In this document: in pieces, positions 8,484-17,591 of the stretch
How positions within the stretch are numbered: the first letter of the stretch is position 1
Layout of the letters: every line of letters begins with the position of its first letter
Assembly (NCBI GenBank): GCA_016845145.1
Contig: JAERTE010000112.1
Span: 186,001-250,000 of the forward strand
Reading direction: 5' to 3'
Source: Rhodospirillaceae bacterium
GTDB taxonomy: Bacteria; Pseudomonadota; Alphaproteobacteria; Rhodospirillales; Casp-alpha2
DNA: 64,000 bases
Program-made: the position numbers and the translations under genes
Notes under the pieces: generated by a model
Databases searched by the model: none
Seen by the model: only the letters and a program-made list of their open reading frames with translations
Told to the model about the DNA's origin: nothing

Positions 8484-9206
8484 ATGGACGCGCTCTCGCT
8501 GACCTTAAACTATTTATTTTCGGAGACATTCTTTCGCGGCGCACAGATGACGCTCCTGCTAACGATCGTCTCGGTCTTTTTCGGAATTATTGTCGGGATG
8601 ATTATTGCCGTCGTACAGGAAATGCGGGTCAAGGCACTTGACTATATCGTCGTTGCCTACCTTTGGTTCTTTAGGGGTACGCCCGTCCTGTTTCAGATCA
8701 TTTTCGTTTACAACGTCCTGCCCGGTTTCGGCATCAATCTGAGCAGCTTTGCCAGTGGCGTCGTCGCTCTGGCTCTGAACGAGGGCGCCTACATTGCCGA
8801 GATCATGCGTGCCGGCCTTCAATCCGTCGGCAAGGGCCAGCGCACGGCGGCTACCGCGCTCGCCATGAAGGATTGGCAGGTGATGCGCCATGTCATTCTG
8901 CCGCAGGCCTTGCGGGTGATCATTCCGCCGATCGGCAACCAGTTCATCGGCATGCTAAAGCTCAGCGCGCTGGTTTCTGTCGTTGCCGTAGAGGAACTGC
9001 TGCTGGTCGCCAATCAGGCTGCGAGCTCCAACTTCCGTTACCTCGAAGCCCTCATGGCGGCCGGGATATACTACCTCTTCTTCACCACCGTTTTCATGTA
9101 CATCCAGGGCCACATCGAGTTTTGGGCAAAGGGCGGGCGCCGGCGTGCGCAGCGGGACAAGAAGTCGCAAGTGTTCGACGCCGACGAGAGAACGGAGGTT
9201 AGGTAA
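8484..9206 (+). CDS. Polar amino-acid-type ABC transporter permease
   Basis: A 240-residue HisM/GlnP-type integral membrane protein with about five hydrophobic segments (around residues 15-45, 55-80, 85-105, 150-175 and 195-220). The EAA loop is clear (ALNEGAYIAEIMRAGLQSVGKGQ, read in two pieces), as is the FFRGTPVLFQ segment of this family. As a single permease it probably acts as a homodimer with the downstream ATPase. The gap of about 90 bases after the binding protein may hold a processing or attenuation signal, as is common in such operons, but no clear hairpin was identified. Confidence 0.93.
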   Translation: MDALSLTLNYLFSETFFRGAQMTLLLTIVSVFFGIIVGMIIAVVQEMRVKALDYIVVAYLWFFRGTPVLFQIIFVYNVLPGFGINLSSFASGVVALALNEGAYIAEIMRAGLQSVGKGQRTAATALAMKDWQVMRHVILPQALRVIIPPIGNQFIGMLKLSALVSVVAVEELLLVANQAASSNFRYLEALMAAGIYYLFFTTVFMYIQGHIEFWAKGGRRRAQRDKKSQVFDADERTEVR

Positions 9207-9967
9207 TGTCAAGCGATGCACAAGCCGCCGAGAATGCGATCATCGAAGCCTTCGATGTCAGGAAGTCGTTTGGCGATCTGGAGGTCCTCAGGGGAATATC
9301 CGTAAACGTCGAGGAACGCAAAACCATGGTTATCGTCGGCCCGTCCGGATCCGGAAAGTCGACGCTTATCCGCTGTTTCAACTTGCTAGAGACGATCAAT
9401 TCGGGGGAGATTCTGTTCGAGGGAAAACCGATCTCCGGTACAGACAAGGACGCCTGGAAAACCCGATTGGAAATTGGCATGGTGTTCCAGAACTTTGAGC
9501 TTTTCGGCCACCTTACGACGCTTGAAAACATTATCTTAGCCCCCATGGTGGTGAAAGGGATAGGCCGCGAGGAAGCGACGGAAAAGGCGATGGCGCTTCT
9601 CAGAAAGGTGCAAATACCTGAAAAAGCCGTCTCATTTCCAGACGAACTTTCAGGCGGCCAGCAACAGCGCGTGGCTATTGCTCGTTCTCTTGCCATGGAA
9701 CCAAAACTGATGCTCTATGACGAACCGACCTCAGCGCTTGATCCGGAAATGATCAAGGAGGTTCTGGATGTGATCCAAGATCTCAGCCAGGAAGGGATGA
9801 CCAGTGTCGTCGTGACCCACGAGATGGGCTTCGCTCGCCGCGTTGCTGATAGGATCGTCTTCATGGACCATGGCCAGATCGTCGAGAACGCGCCGTCCGA
9901 CCAGTTTTTCGACGGAGAAGTGTCGGATCGCGCAAAGCTCTTTCTCGAGCAAATTCTTTCTCACTGA
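9206..9967 (+). CDS. Polar amino-acid-type ABC transporter ATP-binding protein
   Basis: A 253-residue GlnQ/HisP-type ATPase. Walker A is GPSGSGKST, the Q-loop is MVFQNFELF, the signature is LSGGQQQR, Walker B is LMLYDEPTSALDPE and the switch His is in VVVTHEMGF. It powers import by the permease whose stop codon overlaps its start (ATG within TAATG). It is the last gene of the rightward operon that starts with the enolase-family enzyme. The 160 bases after it hold no gene before the convergent recombinase. Confidence 0.95.
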   Translation: MSSDAQAAENAIIEAFDVRKSFGDLEVLRGISVNVEERKTMVIVGPSGSGKSTLIRCFNLLETINSGEILFEGKPISGTDKDAWKTRLEIGMVFQNFELFGHLTTLENIILAPMVVKGIGREEATEKAMALLRKVQIPEKAVSFPDELSGGQQQRVAIARSLAMEPKLMLYDEPTSALDPEMIKEVLDVIQDLSQEGMTSVVVTHEMGFARRVADRIVFMDHGQIVENAPSDQFFDGEVSDRAKLFLEQILSH

Positions 9968-10127
9968 CCTGATCGGCGAGTTCCGTAAGGTAACAATGAA
10001 CCGCCCGCAGCGTGAAGATCGGTAACCGGAAACGCCAACTATTACTCCTTGAATGGCTGGATAGGGTCAAAACCCGTAGTTCAGGCTGCCGGATTTTTCC
10101 GTCGGCTCGACCTTCAACTGCGGACTT

Positions 10128-10700
10128 TCACGCCAATTCGACAGCCGAAACCAACATTCCTTCATTCACGTCGATATATCGCTGTGTGGTCTGCATTGAG
10201 GAATGACCGGCCAGCGTTTGGACGACACGCACCGAAACACCTTTGTTGGCAAGTTTCGTAATGAAACTTCTGCGTCCGGAATGCGACCGGGCATCACCAA
10301 GTCCCGCCAGGTCATATATGTGCCGAAACAACATCACCAACGTGGTCGGTGAGAAATGCCCGCCCTTCTGCGACATGATCAAAGCTCGATCTGGTTCGCG
10401 TCGAAAGCCCGTTAGGCCGCCAACGAAATTCGAAACTTCCTTTTGCAGCTTACAGTTCAAGATCACAGTTCGCTGCCGGTCACCCTTGGTCTGGCCGTTG
10501 GACAAGTGGACACGATCTCGAACAGAGCCGTCGCTGTTCAGCACATGGCCGACTTTCAACGCACTGATCTCACCAGCTCTCATACCAGCTTGGAAAGACA
10601 ACATGACCAACAATCGATTTCGATCTGCGTGCTTCATCGCGGCTACTACGGCTAATACTCTTTTCAGTTCCTGGTCGGATAATACCTTTGCCTGTGACAT
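10128..10700 (-). CDS. Small tyrosine recombinase, catalytic domain only
   Basis: A 190-residue site-specific recombinase of the phage-integrase family. The catalytic set is visible: Arg in GMRAGE, Lys in QTKGDRQRT, His/Arg in HSGRRSF, His in AGHSSM and the nucleophile Tyr in TQRYIDV. The usual N-terminal core-binding (SAM-like) domain is absent, so the protein is about half the size of a standard integrase, although the catalytic set is intact. The ATG at 10700 has an AGGTGG site six bases upstream; a GTG at 10709 is possible. An 8+8 inverted repeat lies 17 bases upstream. It could be a remnant of an island integrase or one of the short orphan recombinases seen in alphaproteobacteria. Confidence 0.85.
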   Translation of the reverse strand: MSQAKVLSDQELKRVLAVVAAMKHADRNRLLVMLSFQAGMRAGEISALKVGHVLNSDGSVRDRVHLSNGQTKGDRQRTVILNCKLQKEVSNFVGGLTGFRREPDRALIMSQKGGHFSPTTLVMLFRHIYDLAGLGDARSHSGRRSFITKLANKGVSVRVVQTLAGHSSMQTTQRYIDVNEGMLVSAVELA

Positions 10701-10716
10701 TGTAACCACCTGATAA

Positions 10717-10738
10717 TGTTATGTTTTCCTACATAACA
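10717..10738. repeat. Perfect inverted repeat upstream of the recombinase gene
   Basis: TGTTATGT and ACATAACA are perfect inverted 8-base arms with a 6-base spacer, placed in the promoter region of the recombinase. The same core half-sites (TTATGT/ACATAA) recur at 10828-10842. They may be operator or recombinase-binding sites; this is inference from position and symmetry. Confidence 0.55.
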
Positions 10739-10827
10739 ACGATATTGTCAGGTATTCTCACCACCAAGCATTCATTTCCGGATTTAGGCTCAAGCATTTC
10801 AATTACCTACCCGGAGAACCTGATAGA

Positions 10828-10842
10828 TTATGTGTTACATAA
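10828..10842. repeat. Second TTATGT/ACATAA inverted repeat
   Basis: TTATGT-GTT-ACATAA reproduces the half-sites of the 10717-10738 repeat with a shorter spacer, 110 bases away and between the recombinase gene and the small rightward gene. Two copies of one palindromic half-site around a recombinase gene suggest a functional site rather than chance. Confidence 0.45.
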
Positions 10843-10946
10843 CGTTTTGACGTTTTCTCAGGGGCTCTCTGAACGCCGGCTTTGTTTCACCATGTAACTT
10901 ACACCCAGAAACATAAATACGGACGTACAGAGCAGCGGGAGGAGCT

Positions 10947-11144
10947 ATGCAAATTACTGATCTGGGCCTAACACCAAGCCTGCAAGAGAGCCTACCGCCA
11001 TCGATCGAGGCCAAAATAGATTTGGCCATGATGCGGCGGATCGACAAGAAGCTTCGGCTGAAGAAGAAAGTTACACGACGTAAGAAACAGCTGGCCAAGG
11101 TGCTGAAGAAGATCGACAACGCCTGCTGGTCTTTCGTCGATTAA
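10947..11144 (+). CDS. 65-residue basic protein of unknown function
   Basis: The gene is short but well supported by a strong ribosome site (GGGAGGAGCT before the ATG). The product is predicted helical: an N-terminal stretch MQITDLGLTPSLQESL, then a Lys/Arg-rich helix around residues 28-55 (RRIDKKLRLKKKVTRRKK) and a hydrophobic tail WSFVD. No family is recognised. The charge pattern would suit nucleic-acid binding, but that is a guess. It is divergent from the small recombinase. Its upstream region shares a 15-base palindromic motif with the repeats around the DUF6641-type gene at 44.9 kb. Confidence 0.55.
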   Translation: MQITDLGLTPSLQESLPPSIEAKIDLAMMRRIDKKLRLKKKVTRRKKQLAKVLKKIDNACWSFVD

Positions 11145-11477
11145 GATAACTTCTGCTTTCCGGGGACCAACAGAAGGCCCTGCAGAGAGGCCCCGATATC
11201 AGCTTGTGACCCCAAGCGGCCGCCGCGGTTGGGCCAACGCGACTTCCGGTTTGCGATCCGTTTCCGGACATTCTCACTATCAAACCCGCGCTGCTGGTAC
11301 TTTCCGTTGGCCGACCACAGCCGGAAGCCATTAGGATGGCCTTTTCGATAGCTTCGATAGCAATTGGTTGGGGCTTTTGAAAACGGACAGCGACAAAGGT
11401 GCCAAGCGCCAGATCGTGGGTGGGACTTGCTCCTGCCATGGGGTATGATCGCCAGATGAAGCTAGGAACCATCCAAA
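11145..11477. other. 333-base gap without a supported gene
   Basis: No recognisable gene is visible. The segment around 11220-11310 contains near-repeated TTCCGG words and resembles, from memory, non-coding repeats seen between genes in Rhodospirillales, but no second full copy was seen in this window. The promoter of the FIST-kinase pair must lie here; no confident -35/-10 was identified. Confidence 0.3.
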
Positions 11478-12626
11478 ATGGCTAACGGCACCGATCAGAT
11501 CCTCCGTGGTTTCTCGGTTGAACCCGATCCTGAGAGGGCAGCACGCGAGTTGTTCGAGAGCATCGGGCAGCCCGATGCCAGCCTTTGTATTTTCTTTTGT
11601 TCCACCGAGTACGATATCGGCGAGATTGGCCGCGCTCTCGTGCGGGAGTTCGGCGACACCCCAGTGATCGGGTGCACGAGTTCCGGCGAGATTACGCCGA
11701 TGGGGTATAGCCACGGTTCGCTGACCGGGTTCTCCTTTCCAGCGAACGATTTCACCTGCGCAAGCGCGCGTATCGATGACCTTTCGGCTTTTACCATCGA
11801 ATCGGGGCATCGCTTGACCAAGGACCTGATCGCCGAGTTGGACGACAAACAACCCAAGTTTCGAGCCGACGATACGTTCGCCTTCATCATGATCGACGGC
11901 ATGTGCCGATGCGAGGAGTCGGTCGTGAGTTCCATCTTCAGTGCACTTGGAGACATTCCTTTGTTTGGCGGCTCGGCCGGAGACAATCTCAATTTTGACC
12001 GGACTTTCGTGTTTCATGATGGGGAGTTTCATACGGATAGCGCAGTGATTACCCTGGTCCGGACAGCCAATCCGTTCAAGGTCTTCAAGACCCAGCATTT
12101 TCTGAGCACTGGAAAAAAGATGGTGGTCACTGGGGCGGATCCGGCTTCGCGTACGGTCTCGGAGATCAACGCCGAACCGGCCGCAAAGGAGTACGCTAGG
12201 CTCGTTGGACTGGGCGAGGAACGCCTGTCTCCGATGATCTTCGCGACTTATCCGGTGGTGGTGAAAGTCGGCGGCACGGAACATGTTCGAGCCATTCAGA
12301 AAGTGAACGAGGATGGCAGCCTGTCGTTCTTCTGCGCCATCGACGAGGGGATCGTCCTGACCGTGGCCCGGGGCGTCGATATCATGACCAACCTCGAGGA
12401 GGTTCTCGGCAAGGTCAAACAAGAGATCGGTCAACCACAGTTGATCCTGGGATGCGATTGCGTCCTCAGAAGCCTGGAGTTGGAACAGAAGCAGATTAAG
12501 CCCGAGGTCGGCGACTTGATGTCGCGCTTCAACGCCATCGGGTTCAACACCTATGGCGAACAGTTCCAAGCGATGCACGTGAACCAGACCTTCACCGGTG
12601 TCGCCATCGGCGCGCGCGAGGAGTAG
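11478..12626 (+). CDS. FIST-domain sensor protein, NosP-like
   Basis: A 382-residue soluble protein with an N-terminal FIST domain (about 20-215: FFCSTEYDIGE, GCTSSGEITPMGY, LFGGSAGDN) and a C-terminal FIST_C domain (about 225-375). No signal peptide is present, so it acts in the cytoplasm. FIST proteins are sensory inputs; the best-studied one, NosP, binds haem and nitric oxide and controls the histidine kinase NahK encoded beside it. The same arrangement is seen here, with the kinase gene 6 bases downstream. Whether this protein binds haem cannot be read from the sequence. Its position next to the quinoprotein alcohol-oxidation region recalls PA1975-PA1982 of Pseudomonas aeruginosa. Confidence 0.88.
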   Translation: MANGTDQILRGFSVEPDPERAARELFESIGQPDASLCIFFCSTEYDIGEIGRALVREFGDTPVIGCTSSGEITPMGYSHGSLTGFSFPANDFTCASARIDDLSAFTIESGHRLTKDLIAELDDKQPKFRADDTFAFIMIDGMCRCEESVVSSIFSALGDIPLFGGSAGDNLNFDRTFVFHDGEFHTDSAVITLVRTANPFKVFKTQHFLSTGKKMVVTGADPASRTVSEINAEPAAKEYARLVGLGEERLSPMIFATYPVVVKVGGTEHVRAIQKVNEDGSLSFFCAIDEGIVLTVARGVDIMTNLEEVLGKVKQEIGQPQLILGCDCVLRSLELEQKQIKPEVGDLMSRFNAIGFNTYGEQFQAMHVNQTFTGVAIGAREE

Positions 12627-12632
12627 CGGGAG

Positions 12633-14912
12633 ATGGACGTGGATCTCGATATTGCCGCCAGCGGCCCGGACGAAGCCGAGAAACTCCGCAAGATCGTTGC
12701 CGCCCTCATGGGCCAGGTCGAACGCAGCATGGACGTACAAGGCAACGCCTATACGCTTTTCCAGACGGCGACGGTGCTCGAAGACAAGGTGAAAGACCGA
12801 ACCACCGAGTTGGAGGACGCACTCACTGAGCTCGAAGATACCAACCGTGAATTGGAACGGGCCAAACGCACCGCCGAAACGGCGCAGACTCGCCTGCTGG
12901 AGGCGGTGGAAAGCGTGCAAGAGGGGTTCGCGCTATTCGATTCAGATGATCGTCTCGTACTTTGCAACCGGAAGTTTGTCTCGTTTTGGGGCAAGGAAAC
13001 CCGGGATATTCCCTACGGAACCAGTTTTCTCGAAATCCTCGATATGGTAGTTGGCGAGAACCTAATTGAAGACGCCCTGGATCTGCCGGACAAGTGGATA
13101 TCGGAGCGCATGGCGCACCACCGCAATCCGGCCGATCCGTTCATCATCAAGCTCGCAGACGGGCGATGGGTTCGTGTCAACGAACGTGTCACCCGCGACG
13201 GCGGCGTCGTTGGGATTTACACCGATATTACCGACATCAAACACCAAGAGGCGCAACGCCGGCACCGGGAATTGGCCGAGAAGTCTGTTTTGTTGCAGTC
13301 CTCCATCGACAACGTGACCCAAGGAATCTCGGTGTTCGACAAGAACCTGGAACTCGTCGCATGGAACCAACGATTCATCGAATTGCTCAACCTGCCCGAA
13401 GAAATGGTCTGCATCGGCATGCCCTTCGAGGAGTATGCAGCTTACAATATTGGGCGCGGCAACCATTTCATGGTTTCTCCTGAGGATCCGGAACATTCCC
13501 TATCAGCCAGCTTGGCACGGGCCCGCAGGTTCGAACCGCTGCGCCGGGAAGTCACACTTACTGGCAGCAGGTCGATCGAAATCGACCGATCTCCCATGCC
13601 GGGCGGCGGTTTTGTCACGACCTACACAGACGTCACGGAATCGAGAGCCGCCGCCAGGCAATTGGAGGAAGCCAGGGATACCTTGGAGGTCCGAGTCACT
13701 GAACGGACAACCGAACTGACGCAATTGAACGAACAACTGTTGTCGGAAATCTCGGAAAGAAAGACGGTCGAAAACGCTCTGATGATCGCGAAGACCGAGG
13801 CAGAAGAAGCCAATCTGTCGAAGACCCGGTTCCTGGCCGCCGCTAGCCACGACTTGTTGCAGCCGCTGAATGCCGCGCGGCTGTTTGTGACGTCGCTCGT
13901 GGAACGGGGATTGCCGGGAAAGGACGGCGTATTGGCCGGCCAAATCGATGAAGCGTTGCGAAGCGTGGAAGGCATGTTGAGCGCCTTGCTCGACATATCG
14001 AAACTCGATGCCGGAGCCGTTCCGGTTCAGTTGGCTGGTTTCAGTCTCATCGATCTTCTGCAACGGATCGTTGACGAGTTTACGCCGTTAGCAAACTCGA
14101 GCGGGCTAGAACTGCGGTTGATCCCGACTTCAGCCCTGGTCATGTCGGACAACCGGCTGTTGGGCAGGATTGTCAGAAATCTGCTTAGTAACGCGATCCG
14201 CTACACGCCGAATGGACGGATTTTGATCGGCTGCCGAAATGCCGGGGACTGCGTAAGGGTCGAGGTGATCGATACTGGGATCGGCATCCCCCAGGATTCA
14301 CTCGGCGAAATTTTCGAGGAGTTCCGACAGATCGGCGAAATCAGGCGGCAAGACGATGAAGGCGTCGGGCTTGGCCTAGCCATCGTCAAACGGATATCGC
14401 GGATACTGGACCATCCCATTGAAGTGCGCTCCGAACCAGGGAAAGGCTCCGCGTTTTCCATAGTTGTGCCACGCGCCACGGAAGAGCAGTTCAAACCTGT
14501 TGCCGAGAAAGATGTGGGAGAATCAGCAACCTCCGCGCCGTCGCTCAATGTGCTCGTCATCGACAACGACACATCTATCCTGGCCGGGATGGATTCGCTC
14601 ATGACCGGTTGGGGCTATCGAGTGTTCACTGCCACAAACCAGGCCCAGGCTACTGCGATCGTCAGATCAGAAAACTCGGCCCCGGATATGATCATCGTCG
14701 ACTACCATCTGGACAACGAAGAGAACGGCATCAATGTGGCGCGTGCGCTGCACAGGGAACTGGGCGATGAAATCCCGACACTGATGGTGACGGCGGACCG
14801 AACGGAACCGGTCCGCACGACGGCCGCGATCCATGGCATCCATATCTTGAACAAGCCGCTGCGCCCGGCGCGCTTGCGCGCCATGGTCAATCACTTGTTC
14901 CTGGCCAGCTAA
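12633..14912 (+). CDS. PAS-PAS hybrid histidine kinase, NahK/ErcS'-like
   Basis: A 759-residue cytoplasmic kinase without membrane segments. In order: a coiled coil (about 30-90), a PAS domain (about 90-205, VQEGFALFDSDDRLVLCN), a second PAS domain (about 215-335, VTQGISVFDKNLELVAWN) and another coiled coil (about 335-395). Then follow HisKA with the phospho-His in AAASHDLLQPLNAARL, a HATPase (N box NLLSNAIRYTP, DTGIGIP, GVGLGLAI) and a C-terminal receiver (VLVIDNDT, phospho-Asp in IIVDYHLD, Lys in NKPLRP). The DLLQPL sequence after the His is typical of the NahK/ErcS group. A GAGGAG site lies 8 bases before the ATG. It is most likely controlled by the FIST protein and passes phosphate towards a regulator of alcohol oxidation. 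Confidence 0.93.
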   Translation: MDVDLDIAASGPDEAEKLRKIVAALMGQVERSMDVQGNAYTLFQTATVLEDKVKDRTTELEDALTELEDTNRELERAKRTAETAQTRLLEAVESVQEGFALFDSDDRLVLCNRKFVSFWGKETRDIPYGTSFLEILDMVVGENLIEDALDLPDKWISERMAHHRNPADPFIIKLADGRWVRVNERVTRDGGVVGIYTDITDIKHQEAQRRHRELAEKSVLLQSSIDNVTQGISVFDKNLELVAWNQRFIELLNLPEEMVCIGMPFEEYAAYNIGRGNHFMVSPEDPEHSLSASLARARRFEPLRREVTLTGSRSIEIDRSPMPGGGFVTTYTDVTESRAAARQLEEARDTLEVRVTERTTELTQLNEQLLSEISERKTVENALMIAKTEAEEANLSKTRFLAAASHDLLQPLNAARLFVTSLVERGLPGKDGVLAGQIDEALRSVEGMLSALLDISKLDAGAVPVQLAGFSLIDLLQRIVDEFTPLANSSGLELRLIPTSALVMSDNRLLGRIVRNLLSNAIRYTPNGRILIGCRNAGDCVRVEVIDTGIGIPQDSLGEIFEEFRQIGEIRRQDDEGVGLGLAIVKRISRILDHPIEVRSEPGKGSAFSIVVPRATEEQFKPVAEKDVGESATSAPSLNVLVIDNDTSILAGMDSLMTGWGYRVFTATNQAQATAIVRSENSAPDMIIVDYHLDNEENGINVARALHRELGDEIPTLMVTADRTEPVRTTAAIHGIHILNKPLRPARLRAMVNHLFLAS

Positions 14913-14918
14913 ATCCTT

Positions 14919-15563
14919 TTACCACTTTCCTCCCAGGTCGAGATCCTTGGCCATCAGAACCGCCTGCGTCCGGCTGTGAACCCGGAGTTTGCGCAGAATT
15001 GCCGAAGTGTGGGCTTTGACAGTGGATTCCTTGATATCCAACTCGTAGGCAATGATCTTGTTTGGCTTGCCTTCGGTGATCAATTGGAACACCCGGGATT
15101 CCGCCTCGGTCAAGGTTGCTAGCCTCTCTACCGTTTCGGCATCGACTTGATCGTCGTCAGCCATGGAAAGCTCGTCACCGGTGGGAACGAACACATCCCC
15201 GGCGAGGACAGTGTTGATGCCCTCAAGCATTCGCTCCGAAGGCATTGTTTTCGGGACAAAACCCATGGCACCGCATTTCACGGCCTTGTCAATGGCCGTG
15301 GCGCTAACGCTGCCGCTGACCATGATGATCGGCGTCGCCGGTGACAGATTCCGAAGGGCGACCAGTCCTTCGTAGCCTTCGGATCCGGGCATGAAAATGT
15401 CGAGCAAAACGAGATCGAGTTCAGGGTCACTCTCGATCGCCGTCTTCGCTTCGTCCAAGGAAGCGGCTTCAGCTATTTGCAGTTCGTCGAAACCCGCCTC
15501 AAGCAAATTGCGCAAGGCGTTCCGAAAAAGCGGATGATCGTCGGCAATGAGCACACGGACCAT
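14919..15563 (-). CDS. LuxR/NarL-family response regulator (ErbR/AgmR-like by context)
   Basis: A 214-residue two-domain regulator. The receiver domain has MVRVLIADDHPLF, the phospho-Asp in LVLLDIFMPG and the conserved Lys in GFVPKT. The C-terminal helix-turn-helix (about 145-210) has LTEAESRVFQLITEGKPNK and IKESTVKAHTSAILRKL. The frame extends to 15638, but the ATG at 15563 begins the receiver exactly and has a GGGGGAGA site. It converges on the hybrid kinase gene (6 bases between stops) and precedes the quinoprotein dehydrogenase gene on the same strand. In Pseudomonas, regulators of this type control quinoprotein ethanol oxidation; that role here is inference. Confidence 0.92.
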   Translation of the reverse strand: MVRVLIADDHPLFRNALRNLLEAGFDELQIAEAASLDEAKTAIESDPELDLVLLDIFMPGSEGYEGLVALRNLSPATPIIMVSGSVSATAIDKAVKCGAMGFVPKTMPSERMLEGINTVLAGDVFVPTGDELSMADDDQVDAETVERLATLTEAESRVFQLITEGKPNKIIAYELDIKESTVKAHTSAILRKLRVHSRTQAVLMAKDLDLGGKW

Positions 15564-15653
15564 TCCGAGTTCTCCCCCAGTTTCTCCCGAAGTAATCGTT
15601 TCGATTTTTATCGTCGAGATCCGCATCATATACCACAATTCATCGACAGAACC

Positions 15654-15680
15654 AAAAAAGGGGGCCGAAGCCCCCTTTTT
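15654..15680 (-). terminator. Intrinsic terminator after the quinoprotein dehydrogenase gene
   Basis: The GGGGGC-CGAA-GCCCCC hairpin is flanked by six A on one side and five T on the other, so it can act in both directions. It lies 28 bases beyond the stop of the dehydrogenase gene and upstream of the response-regulator gene, so it separates their transcripts. Confidence 0.85.
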
Positions 15681-15707
15681 CTTTATTTGCCTTAGGCGTC
15701 CGGGAAA

Positions 15708-17453
15708 TCAACCCTTCGGCATCTTAAATACCCAGACGCTACCGCCCTGGTTCAGGTGCTTGACGCGCTTGGCGACATCGCCGCCCCAAAGCGGAACTGC
15801 GCCACCCCAACCGGATACGACAGCGACGTACTGCTCGCCGTCCTGATCCCAGGTCACAGGCTGGCTGACCACGCCGGAACCAGTCTGGAATTTCCAGAGA
15901 ACTTTTCCGGTTTGGTCATCCAGGGCCATGAAATACCCCTCCGGCGTGCCGGTAAAGACGAGGCCACCAGCCGTCGTCATAACGCCAGCCCACAGGGGAG
16001 CGTTGTTCTTCATTTCCCACTTGATCGATCCATCTTTCGGGTCGATGGCCTTGAGAGAGCCAATGTAATCTTCGAACAGCGGCTTGATGGTAAAGCCAGC
16101 ACCGAGATAAGCTGCGCCCTTCTTATAGGTCACCTGCTCGTTCCAGAGATCCATGCCCCATTCGTTGGACGGCACGTAGAACAGCCCGGTATTCTGGCTG
16201 TAGGCCATGGGCATCCAGTTCTTACCGCCCAAAAAAGACGGTACGGAGAAGATGGCCTTACCCTTCTTGCCCTCCGACTTGGTGGGATCTCCAGCACGAT
16301 TCGAATCGATGAACACTGGACGGCCGGTTTTCAAATCAATCTCTTTTGCCCATGAGATCTGTTTCACGAACGGCGTGGCGTTGACCAGTTTACCGTTGGT
16401 GCGGTCAAGGACATAGAAGAAGCCGTTACGGTCGGCCGTGGCAGCCAGTTTCTTGCCGCCCGAGTTGAAGGAAACGACCTCGTTGACGCCATCGAAGTCC
16501 CAGCCTTCCCATGGCGTGGTCTGGTAGTGCCACTTGATCTCGCCCGTATCGGGATTGAGGCCGATGCGGGATGCAGCATACAAGTTGTCACCCTTGCGCA
16601 GATGCGAGTTCCAAGGTGCCGGGTTGCCGGTGCCGTAGAAAATGGTGTCGGTTTCTTCGTCGTAAGTGCCGCCGAGCCAAGTGGCACCGCCGCCCCATTT
16701 CCACATATCACCGGGCCAAGTGGCGTTCTTCTTGCCGGTCATTGTGGAGGGCTTGCCGTTCAGAGTACCCATGTGACCTTCGATCACAGGACGCGACCAA
16801 GCCAGCTTTCCGGTTTTGGCGTCGCGTGCTTCGACCTTACCGACGATACCGAATTCGCCGCCCGACACGCCGGTGATGACCTTGCCTTTGACGATCATTG
16901 GCGCGGCGGTCATGGAATACCCGGCCTTGTAGTCGCCCAGTTTCTTCTTCCACTTGACCTTGCCGGTTTTGCTGTCGAGGGCAACCAGTTTGGCGTCGAG
17001 CGTCCCAAAGTAAACCATGCCGCCGTAAATCGCGGCGCCACGGTTGATCACATCACAACACGGCATGATACCGTCGGGAAGACGGGCATCGTACTGCCAG
17101 AGTTCCTCGCCGGTCTTGATATCGACGGCGAACAGACGAGAATAGGACGCCGTTACGTACATGACGCCGTCATAGATCAACGGCTGCGCTTCCTGGCCGC
17201 GTTGTTTTTCGCCGCCGAACGAAAACGCCCAAACTGGAACCAGCTTGTTGACGTTTGATTTGTTTACGGTTTTCAGCGGGCTGAAGCGCTGGGCGGCTCG
17301 GCCCATGCCGTTGGTTACGATTTGACTGGTGGTCTTGGCGTCATTGGCAATGTCTTGATCAGTGACGCCGGCGCTCGCCGGAGACATTACGCTGGTCCCC
17401 ATGAGGGCCATCACAGCGAATAACGCTGCTATAAATCCAGGCCGATAAAGCAT
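15708..17453 (-). CDS. PQQ-dependent alcohol dehydrogenase, lanthanide-type (ExaF/PedH-like)
   Basis: A 581-residue periplasmic eight-bladed propeller quinoprotein with a Sec signal peptide (about 1-28). Features seen: the adjacent Cys132-Cys133 disulfide in DGIMPCCDV; metal/PQQ-site residues Glu200 (SGGEFG) and Asn277 (GTGNPAPWN); catalytic Asp319; and, two residues on, Asp321 (GWDFDGVNE). In MxaF/ExaA calcium enzymes the second position is Ala or Ser; Asp there is the known hallmark of lanthanide-dependent enzymes (XoxF, ExaF, PedH). It oxidises a primary alcohol to an aldehyde and passes electrons to cytochrome c. AGGGAGT precedes the ATG, and a 138-base gap from the relay genes suggests its own promoter. 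The substrate range (ethanol or longer rather than methanol) is inferred from the ped-like neighbours. Confidence 0.93.
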   Translation of the reverse strand: MLYRPGFIAALFAVMALMGTSVMSPASAGVTDQDIANDAKTTSQIVTNGMGRAAQRFSPLKTVNKSNVNKLVPVWAFSFGGEKQRGQEAQPLIYDGVMYVTASYSRLFAVDIKTGEELWQYDARLPDGIMPCCDVINRGAAIYGGMVYFGTLDAKLVALDSKTGKVKWKKKLGDYKAGYSMTAAPMIVKGKVITGVSGGEFGIVGKVEARDAKTGKLAWSRPVIEGHMGTLNGKPSTMTGKKNATWPGDMWKWGGGATWLGGTYDEETDTIFYGTGNPAPWNSHLRKGDNLYAASRIGLNPDTGEIKWHYQTTPWEGWDFDGVNEVVSFNSGGKKLAATADRNGFFYVLDRTNGKLVNATPFVKQISWAKEIDLKTGRPVFIDSNRAGDPTKSEGKKGKAIFSVPSFLGGKNWMPMAYSQNTGLFYVPSNEWGMDLWNEQVTYKKGAAYLGAGFTIKPLFEDYIGSLKAIDPKDGSIKWEMKNNAPLWAGVMTTAGGLVFTGTPEGYFMALDDQTGKVLWKFQTGSGVVSQPVTWDQDGEQYVAVVSGWGGAVPLWGGDVAKRVKHLNQGGSVWVFKMPKG

Positions 17454-17591
17454 CTTGGACTCCCTAAGTTTATTGAGGCACTCGGCACCTGACGGCGCAC
17501 TCGCCCCACCCCTAACTAATAGACAGTGGGATTATCTGCGGTGCCCGTTTTCGGCACAATTGGCCATTAGTCTAAGCCAAGCGGCGGAAGA

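Noticed and set aside
11071..11472. 133-codon leftward frame between the 65-residue gene and the FIST gene
   Set aside because: No family, no ribosome site and partial overlap with the better-supported 65-residue gene.
11331..12920. 529-codon open frame antisense to the FIST and kinase genes
   Set aside because: It lies opposite well-supported genes, has no ribosome site and shows only low-complexity His/Arg-rich composition typical of a shadow frame in GC-rich DNA.
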